This document shows positions 1 to 5,803 of a stretch of DNA of 7,379 nt, piece after piece (position 1 is the first letter of the stretch; each line of letters opens with the position of its first letter). A program made the position numbers and the translations under genes. The stretch comes from Chloroflexota bacterium (GTDB lineage: Bacteria; Chloroflexota; UBA5177; JANWHV01): NCBI GenBank assembly GCA_025450255.1, contig JANWHV010000013.1, positions 1 to 7,379 of the forward strand, written 5' to 3'. The notes beneath the pieces are model-generated. The model made no database searches and was not told where the DNA came from. It saw only the letters and a program-made list of their open reading frames with translations.

Positions 1-494
1 ACATGCTCGGAGGCGGGGCCTTGCGTCTCGGCAACCTGGATCGGGCGGGCGCGCTGCTCGACGAGGCGCTTGCGCTCCGGCGGGGACTGGGTGATCGGCA
101 GGGCATCGCCTTCACCATGCATGGCCTGGCGTGCGTGGCAAACGAGCAGGGGGATCTCGAACTGGCGGTCGCCCAGTATCTGGAGGGTCTTGAGATTTTC
201 CGTGAGACAGGGGAGATCGTGGGATGCGCCAGCAGTCTTATGTGGCTGGGGACGGTGGCCCACAGGCGAGGCAGGGCGGGGAGAGCCGCGCTGCTCCTGG
301 CCGCCGCGGCAGCCCAGCGCCGGGCGGTCGGCGTGCCACTTCTAACCGAAATACGGCCAACCATCGACCATTACGAAGCCGAGGTGCGCGCGGTGCTCGG
401 CGAGGACGTCTATCGAGCGGCGTGGTCCGCCGGGGAGGCGCTCTCCCTCGACGCGGCCATCGCCGAGGCATCCCTGGAGGCAGAGGCGCCATAG
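1..494 (+). CDS. C-terminal part of a TPR-containing transcriptional regulator (LuxR/AfsR-type ATPase family), truncated at the window edge
   Basis: The frame is open from the first base and stops at 492-494, so the start lies upstream. The 163 visible residues are mostly alpha-helical with about three tetratricopeptide-like repeats. The first covers about residues 4-30 (...LRLGNLDRAGALLDEALA), the second about 35-69 (A..HGLACVANEQGDLELA) and the third about 75-109. The tail after residue 110 contains an LGEDVYRAAWSAGEALSLD stretch. From family knowledge, tails like this end large signal-transduction ATPases (STAND/LuxR/AfsR-like, sometimes fused to a cyclase domain), where the TPRs sense a ligand or partner. 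No LuxR helix-turn-helix follows the TPRs, so any DNA-binding or catalytic domain must be N-terminal and out of view. It lies about 600 bp upstream of the importer genes in the same direction. Whether it controls them cannot be told. The broad class is fairly sure; the exact subfamily is not. Confidence 0.7.
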   Translation, partial: MLGGGALRLGNLDRAGALLDEALALRRGLGDRQGIAFTMHGLACVANEQGDLELAVAQYLEGLEIFRETGEIVGCASSLMWLGTVAHRRGRAGRAALLLAAAAAQRRAVGVPLLTEIRPTIDHYEAEVRAVLGEDVYRAAWSAGEALSLDAAIAEASLEAEAP

Positions 495-529
495 AGTTGG
501 AGCGTGGAGCAGCGCCGTGAAAGGGTAAA

Positions 530-566
530 TCGTGGCGCGACGGGTGTAGTCCGGTTGGCGCCACGA
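530..566 (+). terminator. Hairpin after the regulator gene, possible terminator
   Basis: Perfect 9-bp inverted repeat TCGTGGCGC (530-538) and GCGCCACGA (558-566), separated by 19 bases and starting 35 bases after the regulator stop. It is G+C rich but no T-run follows, so it is not a canonical intrinsic terminator. It could act as a Rho-dependent or 3'-end-stabilising hairpin. Confidence 0.4.
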
Positions 567-672
567 CCCGGAACATCTCAACGCCGCCATCAATGACGCC
601 GCCTTCGGATGTAGCATCCAATAGACTATCGTGTGTACCATCACTGTACATGCATCGTCTGTTACAACTGGC

Positions 673-683
673 ATGTGTTACAT
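673..683. promoter_or_regulatory. GT-N3-AC dyad, candidate GntR/FadR-type operator
   Basis: ATGT-gtt-ACAT is a perfect dyad with 4-base arms and a 3-base centre. GT-N3-AC is the core recognised by many FadR-subfamily GntR regulators, a family that often controls uronate and aldarate genes. The outer bases differ from the usual TNGTNNNACNA. It lies 31 bases upstream of the TTGACA at 714-719. A motif this short can occur by chance. Confidence 0.25.
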
Positions 684-713
684 ATAGCTCCAGTAGCGAA
701 GTAGCTTAGAGTA

Positions 714-742
714 TTGACATTGAATTGCATATTCTGTTACCG
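714..742 (+). promoter_or_regulatory. Candidate promoter: perfect -35 box, poor -10
   Basis: TTGACA at 714-719 matches the sigma-70-type -35 consensus exactly and lies in the most A+T-rich part of the interval. No good TATAAT lies 16-18 bases downstream; the hexamers there (GTTACC at 736-741, TTACCG at 737-742) match weakly. If used, it would give a 5' leader of about 350 bases to the solute-binding protein gene. Activator dependence or chance are both possible. Confidence 0.25.
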
Positions 743-820
743 TTTGCAGCTATTAGGCATCTGCCACGCCGTACCCCGATCCTGTCGCATTGGCGAACGG
801 AGGGCTATGAGTGGAAACCG

Positions 821-850
821 ATTCACGTGCGATGCGAAATCGCGTGCAAT
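821..850. promoter_or_regulatory. Imperfect dyad, possible operator or leader hairpin
   Basis: Left segments ATT (821-823), CACG (824-827) and CGAT (830-833) pair with ATCG (839-842), CGTG (843-846) and AAT (848-850). The unpaired bases are TG at 828-829 and C at 847, and the inner loop is 5 bases. The core GCGAT-gcgaa-ATCGC (829-843) is perfect. It could be a protein-binding dyad or an RNA stem in the leader. Confidence 0.3.
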
Positions 851-874
851 GGGGTCACGCAGCGTCGATCGTCC

Positions 875-894
875 GTGCGGCGCGATCCCCGCAC
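875..894. promoter_or_regulatory. Small dyad in the importer upstream region
   Basis: GTGCGG (875-880) and CCGCAC (889-894) form a perfect 6-bp inverted repeat around 8 bases. It is weak on its own in G+C-rich DNA and is listed because it lies between two other dyads in the same leader. Confidence 0.2.
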
Positions 895-932
895 AACACA
901 GTTCAAAAGATTGTCCATCTGGCGATCGTTGA

Positions 933-944
933 CGATCCGGATCG
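933..944. promoter_or_regulatory. Perfect 12-bp palindrome with CpG centre, candidate operator
   Basis: CGATCCGGATCG is identical to its reverse complement and is centred on a CpG step, as LacI-family operators commonly are. It lies about 160 bp upstream of the solute-binding protein start. LacI-family repressors frequently control CUT1 importer genes, but no such gene is in the window, so the link is inference. Confidence 0.3.
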
Positions 945-1072
945 GCGGCGTATGGCGGGGGAGGTGACGATGGAAGAGAGGCCGTGACGCTGGTAGACAC
1001 GAGACCCGGCATTCCTCAATCACTGTTTTCGCAACGTCCAATCATATCTCAAGGACGAGATCGCGAATATCT

Positions 1073-1087
1073 TCCTCACCGTGAGGA
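1073..1087 (+). promoter_or_regulatory. Dyad overlapping the ribosome binding site of the solute-binding protein gene
   Basis: TCCTCAC-c-GTGAGGA is a 7-bp inverted repeat around one base. Its right half overlaps the purine-rich GAGGAGAAGGGG (1083-1094) that precedes the ATG at 1103. As RNA it could fold with a 5-base loop (1078-1082) and partly hide the Shine-Dalgarno bases; as DNA it could be a repressor site. AAGGGG at 1089-1094 gives an 8-base spacing to the start and supports that start. Confidence 0.35.
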
Positions 1088-1102
1088 GAAGGGGCCGATA
1101 CG

Positions 1103-2638
1103 ATGGAGAAGGCATTTGACACGATAGCGCCCGCGTTCGAGAAGAAGATCTCACGCGGCACGATGCTCAAGGGCGCGGCGGCCGTTGCAGGCGCCGCCGC
1201 CCTCGGCAAGATTCAAGTCGGTGCGGATCGCGCCGAGGCGGCAATCAACGAGCCGCTACCCAAGAACGTCTCCGCGACCTTCAGTATCTTCGGGGACGAT
1301 TACAACCCCACGGACTCGATGGTCAAGTCACCCAATAACCCGTTGCCAATCCACAATCTGCGGGTGGTGGCTGATGAATACCAGCGCATGTATCCTGGCG
1401 TAAAGGTAAACATCGTTGTCCCACACTATGCCAATGACGACCGGCGTACCTGGGAAATCACGCAACTCGTCGGCGACGTCGCTCCGGAAATTCTGCAGAC
1501 GCCAGCGCAGGCGATCGTGCCTGATATTGGCAAAGGGTGGTGGCTCAACCTGGATCCGTATCTGGCGCAACCGAATCCCTATATTCCCGCCGGTCATCCT
1601 GGCCATGACCGCTGGATCGACGAATTCTATCCCGCGCTTACCCAGGCTCAGCGCGCGCCCGACGGCCACCTCTATGCGCTGCCATATGACTTCGGCACCG
1701 ACCTGGTCTTCTATAACAAGACGATGTTCAAGCAGGTGGGCGCGACGCCCCCACGCACCTACGCCGAGTTGCTCGCGGTTATGGCGAAGCTGCAGAAGGC
1801 CGGCCACGTACCTTTTGGCGCGCGCGTTCCCGCCGATCCATGGTGGGAGGTAGGCTCCATGGTCATGCGCCGGTACGAGAAGATCATCACACCTACCGGC
1901 GGTGGCCACAGCTATACGGCTAAGGACGTAGCGCTGGCTATTTTGCACGGGAAGTGGGGCGCCAATACGCCAGAGTATGCCAATTACCTACAGCTTACCA
2001 AGCAGCAGATCCCATATTGGAAAAAGGATTGGCTGGTCAATATCGGTCCCAGTATCAACGACCCCACCGCGGAGAACGAGTTTCAGCAAGGGCGGATAGG
2101 CATTCTGCAATCCGGCTTTTATATGATCAGCACACTTGAGTCGGACAACCAGCTTCCGTTTGAGTGGGGGACATTCCCCTATCCCACCCTGACACGCGGC
2201 ACTGGCCCCGGCCAGTCGCCGTATGCTGATGGCCTGCCGGCGCCGATTATTGGCGGCGCGGACGTGATGTACGCGGTCACCAAGACCGCCATTGAGCGCA
2301 AGAACTTGCCGGTGGTGATCGACTTCTTACGCTATATCAGCGCGCCGGCCCAGGCGAGCCGGATCGTGAACGAACTGGGCCAGAAACTGCCGATTGAGCG
2401 CGAAGTCGCGGTCAACGCAAACTTGAGGAGCATCGCGACGCAGCTAACGCATACCATGGGTTCGGGCGGAATATTTTTCTGGCAATACAACTTCTCCCCC
2501 GAGGCCCTGCAGAAGGTGTATAACCTGACCACGTCCTACTGTATTGGCCAGGCGAGCCTTAGCTCGACTGTCGCGGCAATTCAGCAGGAATATGTGCGCC
2601 AGTCAAAGGATTCCGCGGCCAAGTTCGGCTGGAAATAA
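1103..2638 (+). CDS. Extracellular solute-binding protein of a CUT1-type carbohydrate ABC importer
   Basis: 511 residues, family 1 (MalE/UgpB-like) solute-binding protein that would capture the substrate outside the membrane and hand it to the permeases encoded downstream. The stretch DGHLYALPYDFGTDLVFYNK (about 187-206), followed by MFKQVGATPPRTYAELL, is the hallmark of this family. The N-terminus reads KKISRGTMLKG (about 14-24), a hydrophobic Ala-rich segment, then AEA at 44-46, a plausible signal peptidase I site. This resembles a Tat signal (SRRxFLK) with the second arginine replaced by glycine. There is no lipobox cysteine. It is longer than the common 420-450 residues. The start is set by AAGGGG 8 bases upstream. 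It is first in a three-gene set with a hairpin following its stop. Family assignment is firm; the substrate (perhaps an acid sugar, from the neighbours) is not readable from the sequence. Confidence 0.92.
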   Translation: MEKAFDTIAPAFEKKISRGTMLKGAAAVAGAAALGKIQVGADRAEAAINEPLPKNVSATFSIFGDDYNPTDSMVKSPNNPLPIHNLRVVADEYQRMYPGVKVNIVVPHYANDDRRTWEITQLVGDVAPEILQTPAQAIVPDIGKGWWLNLDPYLAQPNPYIPAGHPGHDRWIDEFYPALTQAQRAPDGHLYALPYDFGTDLVFYNKTMFKQVGATPPRTYAELLAVMAKLQKAGHVPFGARVPADPWWEVGSMVMRRYEKIITPTGGGHSYTAKDVALAILHGKWGANTPEYANYLQLTKQQIPYWKKDWLVNIGPSINDPTAENEFQQGRIGILQSGFYMISTLESDNQLPFEWGTFPYPTLTRGTGPGQSPYADGLPAPIIGGADVMYAVTKTAIERKNLPVVIDFLRYISAPAQASRIVNELGQKLPIEREVAVNANLRSIATQLTHTMGSGGIFFWQYNFSPEALQKVYNLTTSYCIGQASLSSTVAAIQQEYVRQSKDSAAKFGWK

Positions 2639-2649
2639 CCTTTCACGCT

Positions 2650-2687
2650 TGGGCGGCCATGTCGAGCATCCCCGGTATGGCCGCCCA
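2650..2687 (+). terminator. Strong intercistronic hairpin between binding-protein and permease genes
   Basis: Perfect 11-bp inverted repeat TGGGCGGCCAT (2650-2660) and ATGGCCGCCCA (2677-2687) around a 16-base loop, starting 11 bases after the stop. No T-run follows. In binding-protein importer operons such a stem usually protects the upstream message or causes partial termination, so that much more binding protein than permease is made. That role here is inference. Confidence 0.6.
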
Positions 2688-2748
2688 GGCCGGGGGATCA
2701 CGCACGATCGCATGACTACAATGTCAGGCATTCGGAAAGGGACACGGG

Positions 2749-3717
2749 ATGGCGCAATCCCAGCACGTTGAGATGCACTCAGCGGCGAGGGCGTCAGAGC
2801 ATGATGCCCATGGCATTATGATGCGACGCGAACCGTCACTCTGGCGTCGGATTGTTCGCGCGCGCCTCTATTACCTTATGCTCGTCCCTTGTTTCGCGTT
2901 GCTCGTCACGTTCTCCTATTATCCGGCATTTAGCGCCGTGTATAACTCGTTCTTCATCTTTGACTACGGCTTGCCTTCACACTTTATCGGGTTGACAAAT
3001 TTTACCGATCTGTTTTCCGACCCGGTCTTTCGCGCGGCGGTCTGGCACGTGGTCGAGCTTACGGTGTTCGGCGTGATCACGGGCGTGACCGTGCCACTGG
3101 CGGTGGCCGAGTGGATCTTCCGCCTGCGCTCCCAGCGTTCGCAATATTTCTATCGCATACTGATGATCTGGCCCGCCGTCGTGCCGGAAGTAGTGGGGCT
3201 ACTGATCTGGCAATTTATTTACGATCCGGACTCCGGCGCCCTTAACTCATTCCTGCAAGCGATTGGACACCCCGAATGGACGCAGCTCTGGCTCGCCAAC
3301 CCGGATCTGGCGCTGTACGCGCTGATGTTCTCAAACTTCCCCTTCGTGGGTGGCGCGGCCGTCCTGATATATCTCGCCGGCCTGCAGAGCATCTCAAAGG
3401 AGGTTTTCGACGCGGCCGCGATAGACGGCGCCAGTAACAGGCGCCGATTCTGGTCGATTGACCTGCCCCTGATCAAGGGCCAGATCAAGCTCAATGTCGT
3501 TCTGGCCATACTCACCGGCATGCAGGCGTTTCTCGGCTCTCTCTTGCTCACCAATGGCGGACCACTGAACGCCACGAATGTGCCGATTCTCTATATGTAC
3601 CAGGAGGCATTTACCTATGGTCGGTTCGGCTATGCGTCGGCAATCGGGGTACTCCTTTTCCTCGCCGTTTTCTTGCTAACCTTCGTCAACCTCAAGGTTA
3701 TGCGTGATAGGTCGTAG
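2749..3717 (+). CDS. ABC importer permease, MalF/UgpA type (CUT1)
   Basis: 322-residue inner-membrane permease, the first of two that would form the translocation channel. Hydrophobic segments lie at about residues 41-62, 98-122, 137-157, 187-212, 249-268 and 296-316, fitting a six-helix topology with a cytoplasmic N-terminus of about 40 residues. The EAA loop that docks on the ATPase is clear at 219-241 (EVFDAAAIDGASNRRRFW, then DLPLI), including the conserved D-G-A. GPLNATNV (271-278) followed by an aromatic-rich YMYQEAF is typical of MalF/UgpA-like permeases. The start at 2749 is preceded by GGAAAGGGA (2734-2741) at 7 bases; the internal ATGs near 2818 have no such site. It follows the binding-protein gene by 110 bp, the gap that holds the hairpin, and precedes the second permease by 33 bp. 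Confidence 0.93.
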   Translation: MAQSQHVEMHSAARASEHDAHGIMMRREPSLWRRIVRARLYYLMLVPCFALLVTFSYYPAFSAVYNSFFIFDYGLPSHFIGLTNFTDLFSDPVFRAAVWHVVELTVFGVITGVTVPLAVAEWIFRLRSQRSQYFYRILMIWPAVVPEVVGLLIWQFIYDPDSGALNSFLQAIGHPEWTQLWLANPDLALYALMFSNFPFVGGAAVLIYLAGLQSISKEVFDAAAIDGASNRRRFWSIDLPLIKGQIKLNVVLAILTGMQAFLGSLLLTNGGPLNATNVPILYMYQEAFTYGRFGYASAIGVLLFLAVFLLTFVNLKVMRDRS

Positions 3718-3750
3718 CGCGTCCGCGCGGCAGGAGGAAAGTCAAGGACA

Positions 3751-4635
3751 ATGGCCGTGAATGCCCACCCAACTGGTATGCCTATTCCCACACGTCAGAC
3801 ACACGGAGCTATGGCAAAATTCGTACGCAGTGGGGACTGGTGGCGACATTTGCTGCTGATCATTGTCTGCATCTTCCTCTTCATTCCCATGGCCCTGACG
3901 GTAGTCATCTCCACCAAGACCATCAACCAGTTCAACGTGGCGCCGCTGACCGTTACCTTTCCCATGCATTGGGACAACTATCAGGTTGCTGGGCAATTCG
4001 TGATGCACTACGTGTTCAACAGCATCATCATCAGCGGACTGACTTGCCTGGGCGTGCTGCTCATTGGCTCGCTAACCGCTTACGTCTTTGCGCGTTTTGA
4101 ATTTCCGGGCAAGGGGTTCATCTATCAGGCGATGCTGGTGCTCTTGATGATCCCCCCGATCCTCACGCTCGTGCCCACCTTCCTGCTGACCAAAGACCTG
4201 CACCTGCTCAATACGTGGGGTGCCTTGATCCTGCCCTATATGGCGGCGGGCCTGGCTTTCGCCATCTTCATCCTCCGCACGTTTTATGAGAGCATGCCGG
4301 AAGAGCTGTTCGAGGCCGCGCGAATCGATGGCGCCGGTGAGCTCTCCGTTTTCTTCCGCATCGCCGCGCCACTCTCCAAGTCGATCCTCGGCGTGGTCGC
4401 GGTACTCAACATTCTGGGCACGTGGAACAATTATGTGTGGCCGTTGGTCACCATCCAGTCAGACAATCTCTTCCCACTGGCACTCGGCCTGACCGCCTAC
4501 CGCCAGGCATACTACACGCTCTGGGGCCCGCTGATGGCAGGGTATGTGATAGGCACTATTCCTCTGATCATCTTGTTCGCCTTCACCAGCAAGCTGTTCG
4601 TCGATGGCTTGTCCGCGGGCGCGCTCAAACTGTAG
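3751..4635 (+). CDS. ABC importer permease, MalG/UgpE type (CUT1)
   Basis: 294-residue inner-membrane permease, partner of the preceding one. Hydrophobic segments lie at about 33-54, 90-114, 126-147, 157-176, 210-228 and 258-279. The EAA loop is at 184-208 (EELFEAARIDGAGELSVFF, then RIAAPL), followed by the LGTWNNYVWPL stretch and the C-terminal DGLSAGALKL ending typical of MalG-like proteins. AGGAGG at 3732-3737 is 13 bases from the ATG at 3751, which is long; AAGGA at 3744-3748 is only 2 bases away. In-frame GTG (3757) and ATG (3778) codons are possible alternatives, so the first residues are uncertain. No ATP-binding subunit follows. In CUT1 systems an ATPase of the MsmX/UgpC/MalK type is often encoded elsewhere and shared. 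It is the last gene before the convergent junction. Confidence 0.92.
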   Translation: MAVNAHPTGMPIPTRQTHGAMAKFVRSGDWWRHLLLIIVCIFLFIPMALTVVISTKTINQFNVAPLTVTFPMHWDNYQVAGQFVMHYVFNSIIISGLTCLGVLLIGSLTAYVFARFEFPGKGFIYQAMLVLLMIPPILTLVPTFLLTKDLHLLNTWGALILPYMAAGLAFAIFILRTFYESMPEELFEAARIDGAGELSVFFRIAAPLSKSILGVVAVLNILGTWNNYVWPLVTIQSDNLFPLALGLTAYRQAYYTLWGPLMAGYVIGTIPLIILFAFTSKLFVDGLSAGALKL

Positions 4636-4660
4636 AGCAGATCATGAGAAAGTGACGGCT

Positions 4661-4686
4661 GGGTGAGAAGGCATGCCTTCTCACCC
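4661..4686. terminator. Perfect 26-bp palindrome at the convergent junction, probable bidirectional terminator
   Basis: GGGTGAGAAGG (4661-4671) and CCTTCTCACCC (4676-4686) flank CATG; the whole 26 bases equal their own reverse complement. RNA from either strand can form the same 11-bp stem with a 4-base loop. It starts 25 bases after the permease stop and ends 25 bases before the stop of the opposing gene, as expected for a shared terminator. No T-run follows on either strand, so intrinsic termination would be atypical. A short GTGAC direct repeat (4652-4656 and 4687-4691) flanks it. A smaller stem, CCCAA-gaa-TTGGG, lies just to its right (4691-4703). Confidence 0.65.
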
Positions 4687-4711
4687 GTGACCCAAGAATT
4701 GGGCCGGAGCG

Positions 4712-5653
4712 TCAGTTCGCGCGGCGGGCCGTTTCCACGCCCGGCAGCGAAAGACCGCGCGTGATAATCGCACGCAACTCCGATTCATGTTCGGCGGTCG
4801 GGTTGAGCAACGGCGATCGCGCCAGTCCCGCCGACCGGCCCTGAATCTTCAATCCAGACTTGATCAGCGAGACTGCATAGCCCTTCACCCGGTCGCGCAG
4901 GTCGGCGAAGGGGCGGTAGAACCCTTCCAGCAACAGGTCGGCCCGCGTGAGGTCTCCGCTGCTGATCGCGTTATAGAAAGCGCGCGCAATCTCCGGCACG
5001 AAGTTGAAGACGGCTGAGGAATAGGCGGTCACGCCGGCACCAAAGAACGCCCTGGTCGACATCTCTGCCGTAGGCATGCCATTGATCATCACCAGGCGAT
5101 CGCCTACCGCCAGGTTGATCCGAATGAGGCGCTCCATATCCCCATGCCCATCTTTGAAACCAATTACGGTCGGCAGTTCGGCCAGCCGTCCCACCGTGGC
5201 CGGCGCGAAAATCGCGTTGTCGCGCTGATAGACGATGATCCCCAGGGGAGTCGCGGCCGCAATCGCGCGGTAATGCTCGTACAGGCCTTCTTGCTCTGCT
5301 TGCAGCAAATACGGGGGTAGGACCAGCAGGCCATCCGCGCCTTCTCGCGCGGCAATCCGTGCGATTTCTACTGCTAGTCTCGTGCCGTAGCCGGTGGCGG
5401 CGACGACAGGGACCTTACCCCCAATCTCCGCGACCGCTGCGCGCACCAGAGCCTGGTATTCATCGGGGCGGAGCGAAAAGAATTCCCCGGTGCCGCCACA
5501 GACAAACAGGGCTTCCGGACGCCCGTCCACCATGTAGCGCAGGTGCTCGCGATACCGATCGAGATCGATGTCTCCATCCGGCCTGAATGGCGTGACAGGA
5601 AAAGACAAGAGCCCGTGAATGTTGGCGCGTAGCTGTTGCGGATCCATTGCCAT
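4712..5653 (-). CDS. kdgD: 5-dehydro-4-deoxyglucarate dehydratase (DapA/N-acetylneuraminate lyase superfamily)
   Basis: 313-residue cytoplasmic class I aldolase-fold enzyme predicted to dehydrate and decarboxylate 5-dehydro-4-deoxy-D-glucarate to 2,5-dioxopentanoate and CO2 (EC 4.2.1.41). Visible motifs are LLSFPVTPF (15-23), GGTGEFFSLRPDEY (53-66), GYGT (88-91), LPPYLLQAEQEGLYEHY (112-128), IIVYQRDN (139-146) with the family's active-site tyrosine at 142, GFKDGHGDMERL (165-176) with the Schiff-base lysine at 167, and YSSAVFNFVPE (211-221). The GGTGEFFSL, YxRDN and FKDGxGD set points to this enzyme rather than dihydrodipicolinate synthase. The start at 5653 is set by GGAAGGG (complement of 5660-5666) with 6-base spacing; a longer frame from GTG at 5686 lacks a close site, and ATG at 5647 is an alternative. 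It lies downstream of glucarate dehydratase, whose product is its substrate. Discrimination from other DapA-like dehydratases rests on motifs plus context. Confidence 0.88.
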   Translation of the reverse strand: MAMDPQQLRANIHGLLSFPVTPFRPDGDIDLDRYREHLRYMVDGRPEALFVCGGTGEFFSLRPDEYQALVRAAVAEIGGKVPVVAATGYGTRLAVEIARIAAREGADGLLVLPPYLLQAEQEGLYEHYRAIAAATPLGIIVYQRDNAIFAPATVGRLAELPTVIGFKDGHGDMERLIRINLAVGDRLVMINGMPTAEMSTRAFFGAGVTAYSSAVFNFVPEIARAFYNAISSGDLTRADLLLEGFYRPFADLRDRVKGYAVSLIKSGLKIQGRSAGLARSPLLNPTAEHESELRAIITRGLSLPGVETARRAN

Positions 5654-5659
5654 AATCAT

Positions 5660-5666
5660 CCCTTCC
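5660..5666 (-). promoter_or_regulatory. Ribosome binding site fixing the kdgD start
   Basis: On the minus strand this reads GGAAGGG, six bases before the ATG at 5653-5651. Five in-frame start-like codons lie within 42 bases here (GTG at 5686, ATG at 5668, 5659, 5653 and 5647), and only the one at 5653 has ideal spacing. Confidence 0.6.
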
Positions 5667-5803
5667 ATGGTCCATTGCGGTCCCACCCCTGAACCGCGGC
5701 ATGCTGCTCGCCGCCCGCTGCCGCTCCTGTCTCGTCACGCCGGTCCGATAGGCGCGCGCATCAATGGAGTCGGCCAAAAAGCGGTCATACTGCAAAGGGC
5801 CGG

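Larger units (their letters stand above)
495..1102. other. 608-bp non-coding interval upstream of the importer genes
   Basis: No open frame here has both a plausible ribosome binding site and protein-like composition. Short overlapping frames exist on both strands (about 714-967 + and 737-1041 -) but look like chance. Composition changes: 601-780 is about 55% A+T by hand count, while the flanking genes are near 40%. The interval contains a terminator-like hairpin (530-566), a GT-N3-AC dyad (673-683), a perfect TTGACA (714-719), an imperfect 30-bp dyad (821-850), a smaller dyad (875-894), a perfect 12-bp palindrome (933-944) and a dyad overlapping the ribosome binding site (1073-1087). The simplest reading is a long promoter/operator region plus 5' leader of the importer genes. 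No riboswitch class was recognised. Confidence 0.65.

Noticed and set aside
238..674. Minus-strand frames of 110-137 codons over the end of the regulator gene
   Set aside because: They are antisense to the TPR gene and Arg/Pro rich; the plus-strand frame has clear TPR periodicity.
714..1041. Several 70-90 codon overlapping frames on both strands in the intergenic interval
   Set aside because: They overlap each other, lack properly spaced ribosome binding sites (the GGAGGG before ATG 807 is only about 2 bases away) and have no protein-like pattern.
1328..1948. 206-codon open frame on the minus strand inside the binding-protein gene
   Set aside because: It lies fully antisense to a clear family member and has no motif or ribosome binding site; it is explained by third-position codon bias of the real gene.
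5654..5686. GTG start at 5686 giving an 11-residue longer kdgD product
   Set aside because: No ribosome binding site at useful spacing; GGAAGGG lies 6 bases before ATG 5653, and the family N-terminal motif begins only after that.
5770..5803. Possible terminator after gudD: T5 run (minus strand, complement of 5776-5780) with CGGCC/GGCCG around it
   Set aside because: The arms are only 5 bp, the T-run lies inside the loop rather than after the stem, and kdgD appears to continue the same transcript.
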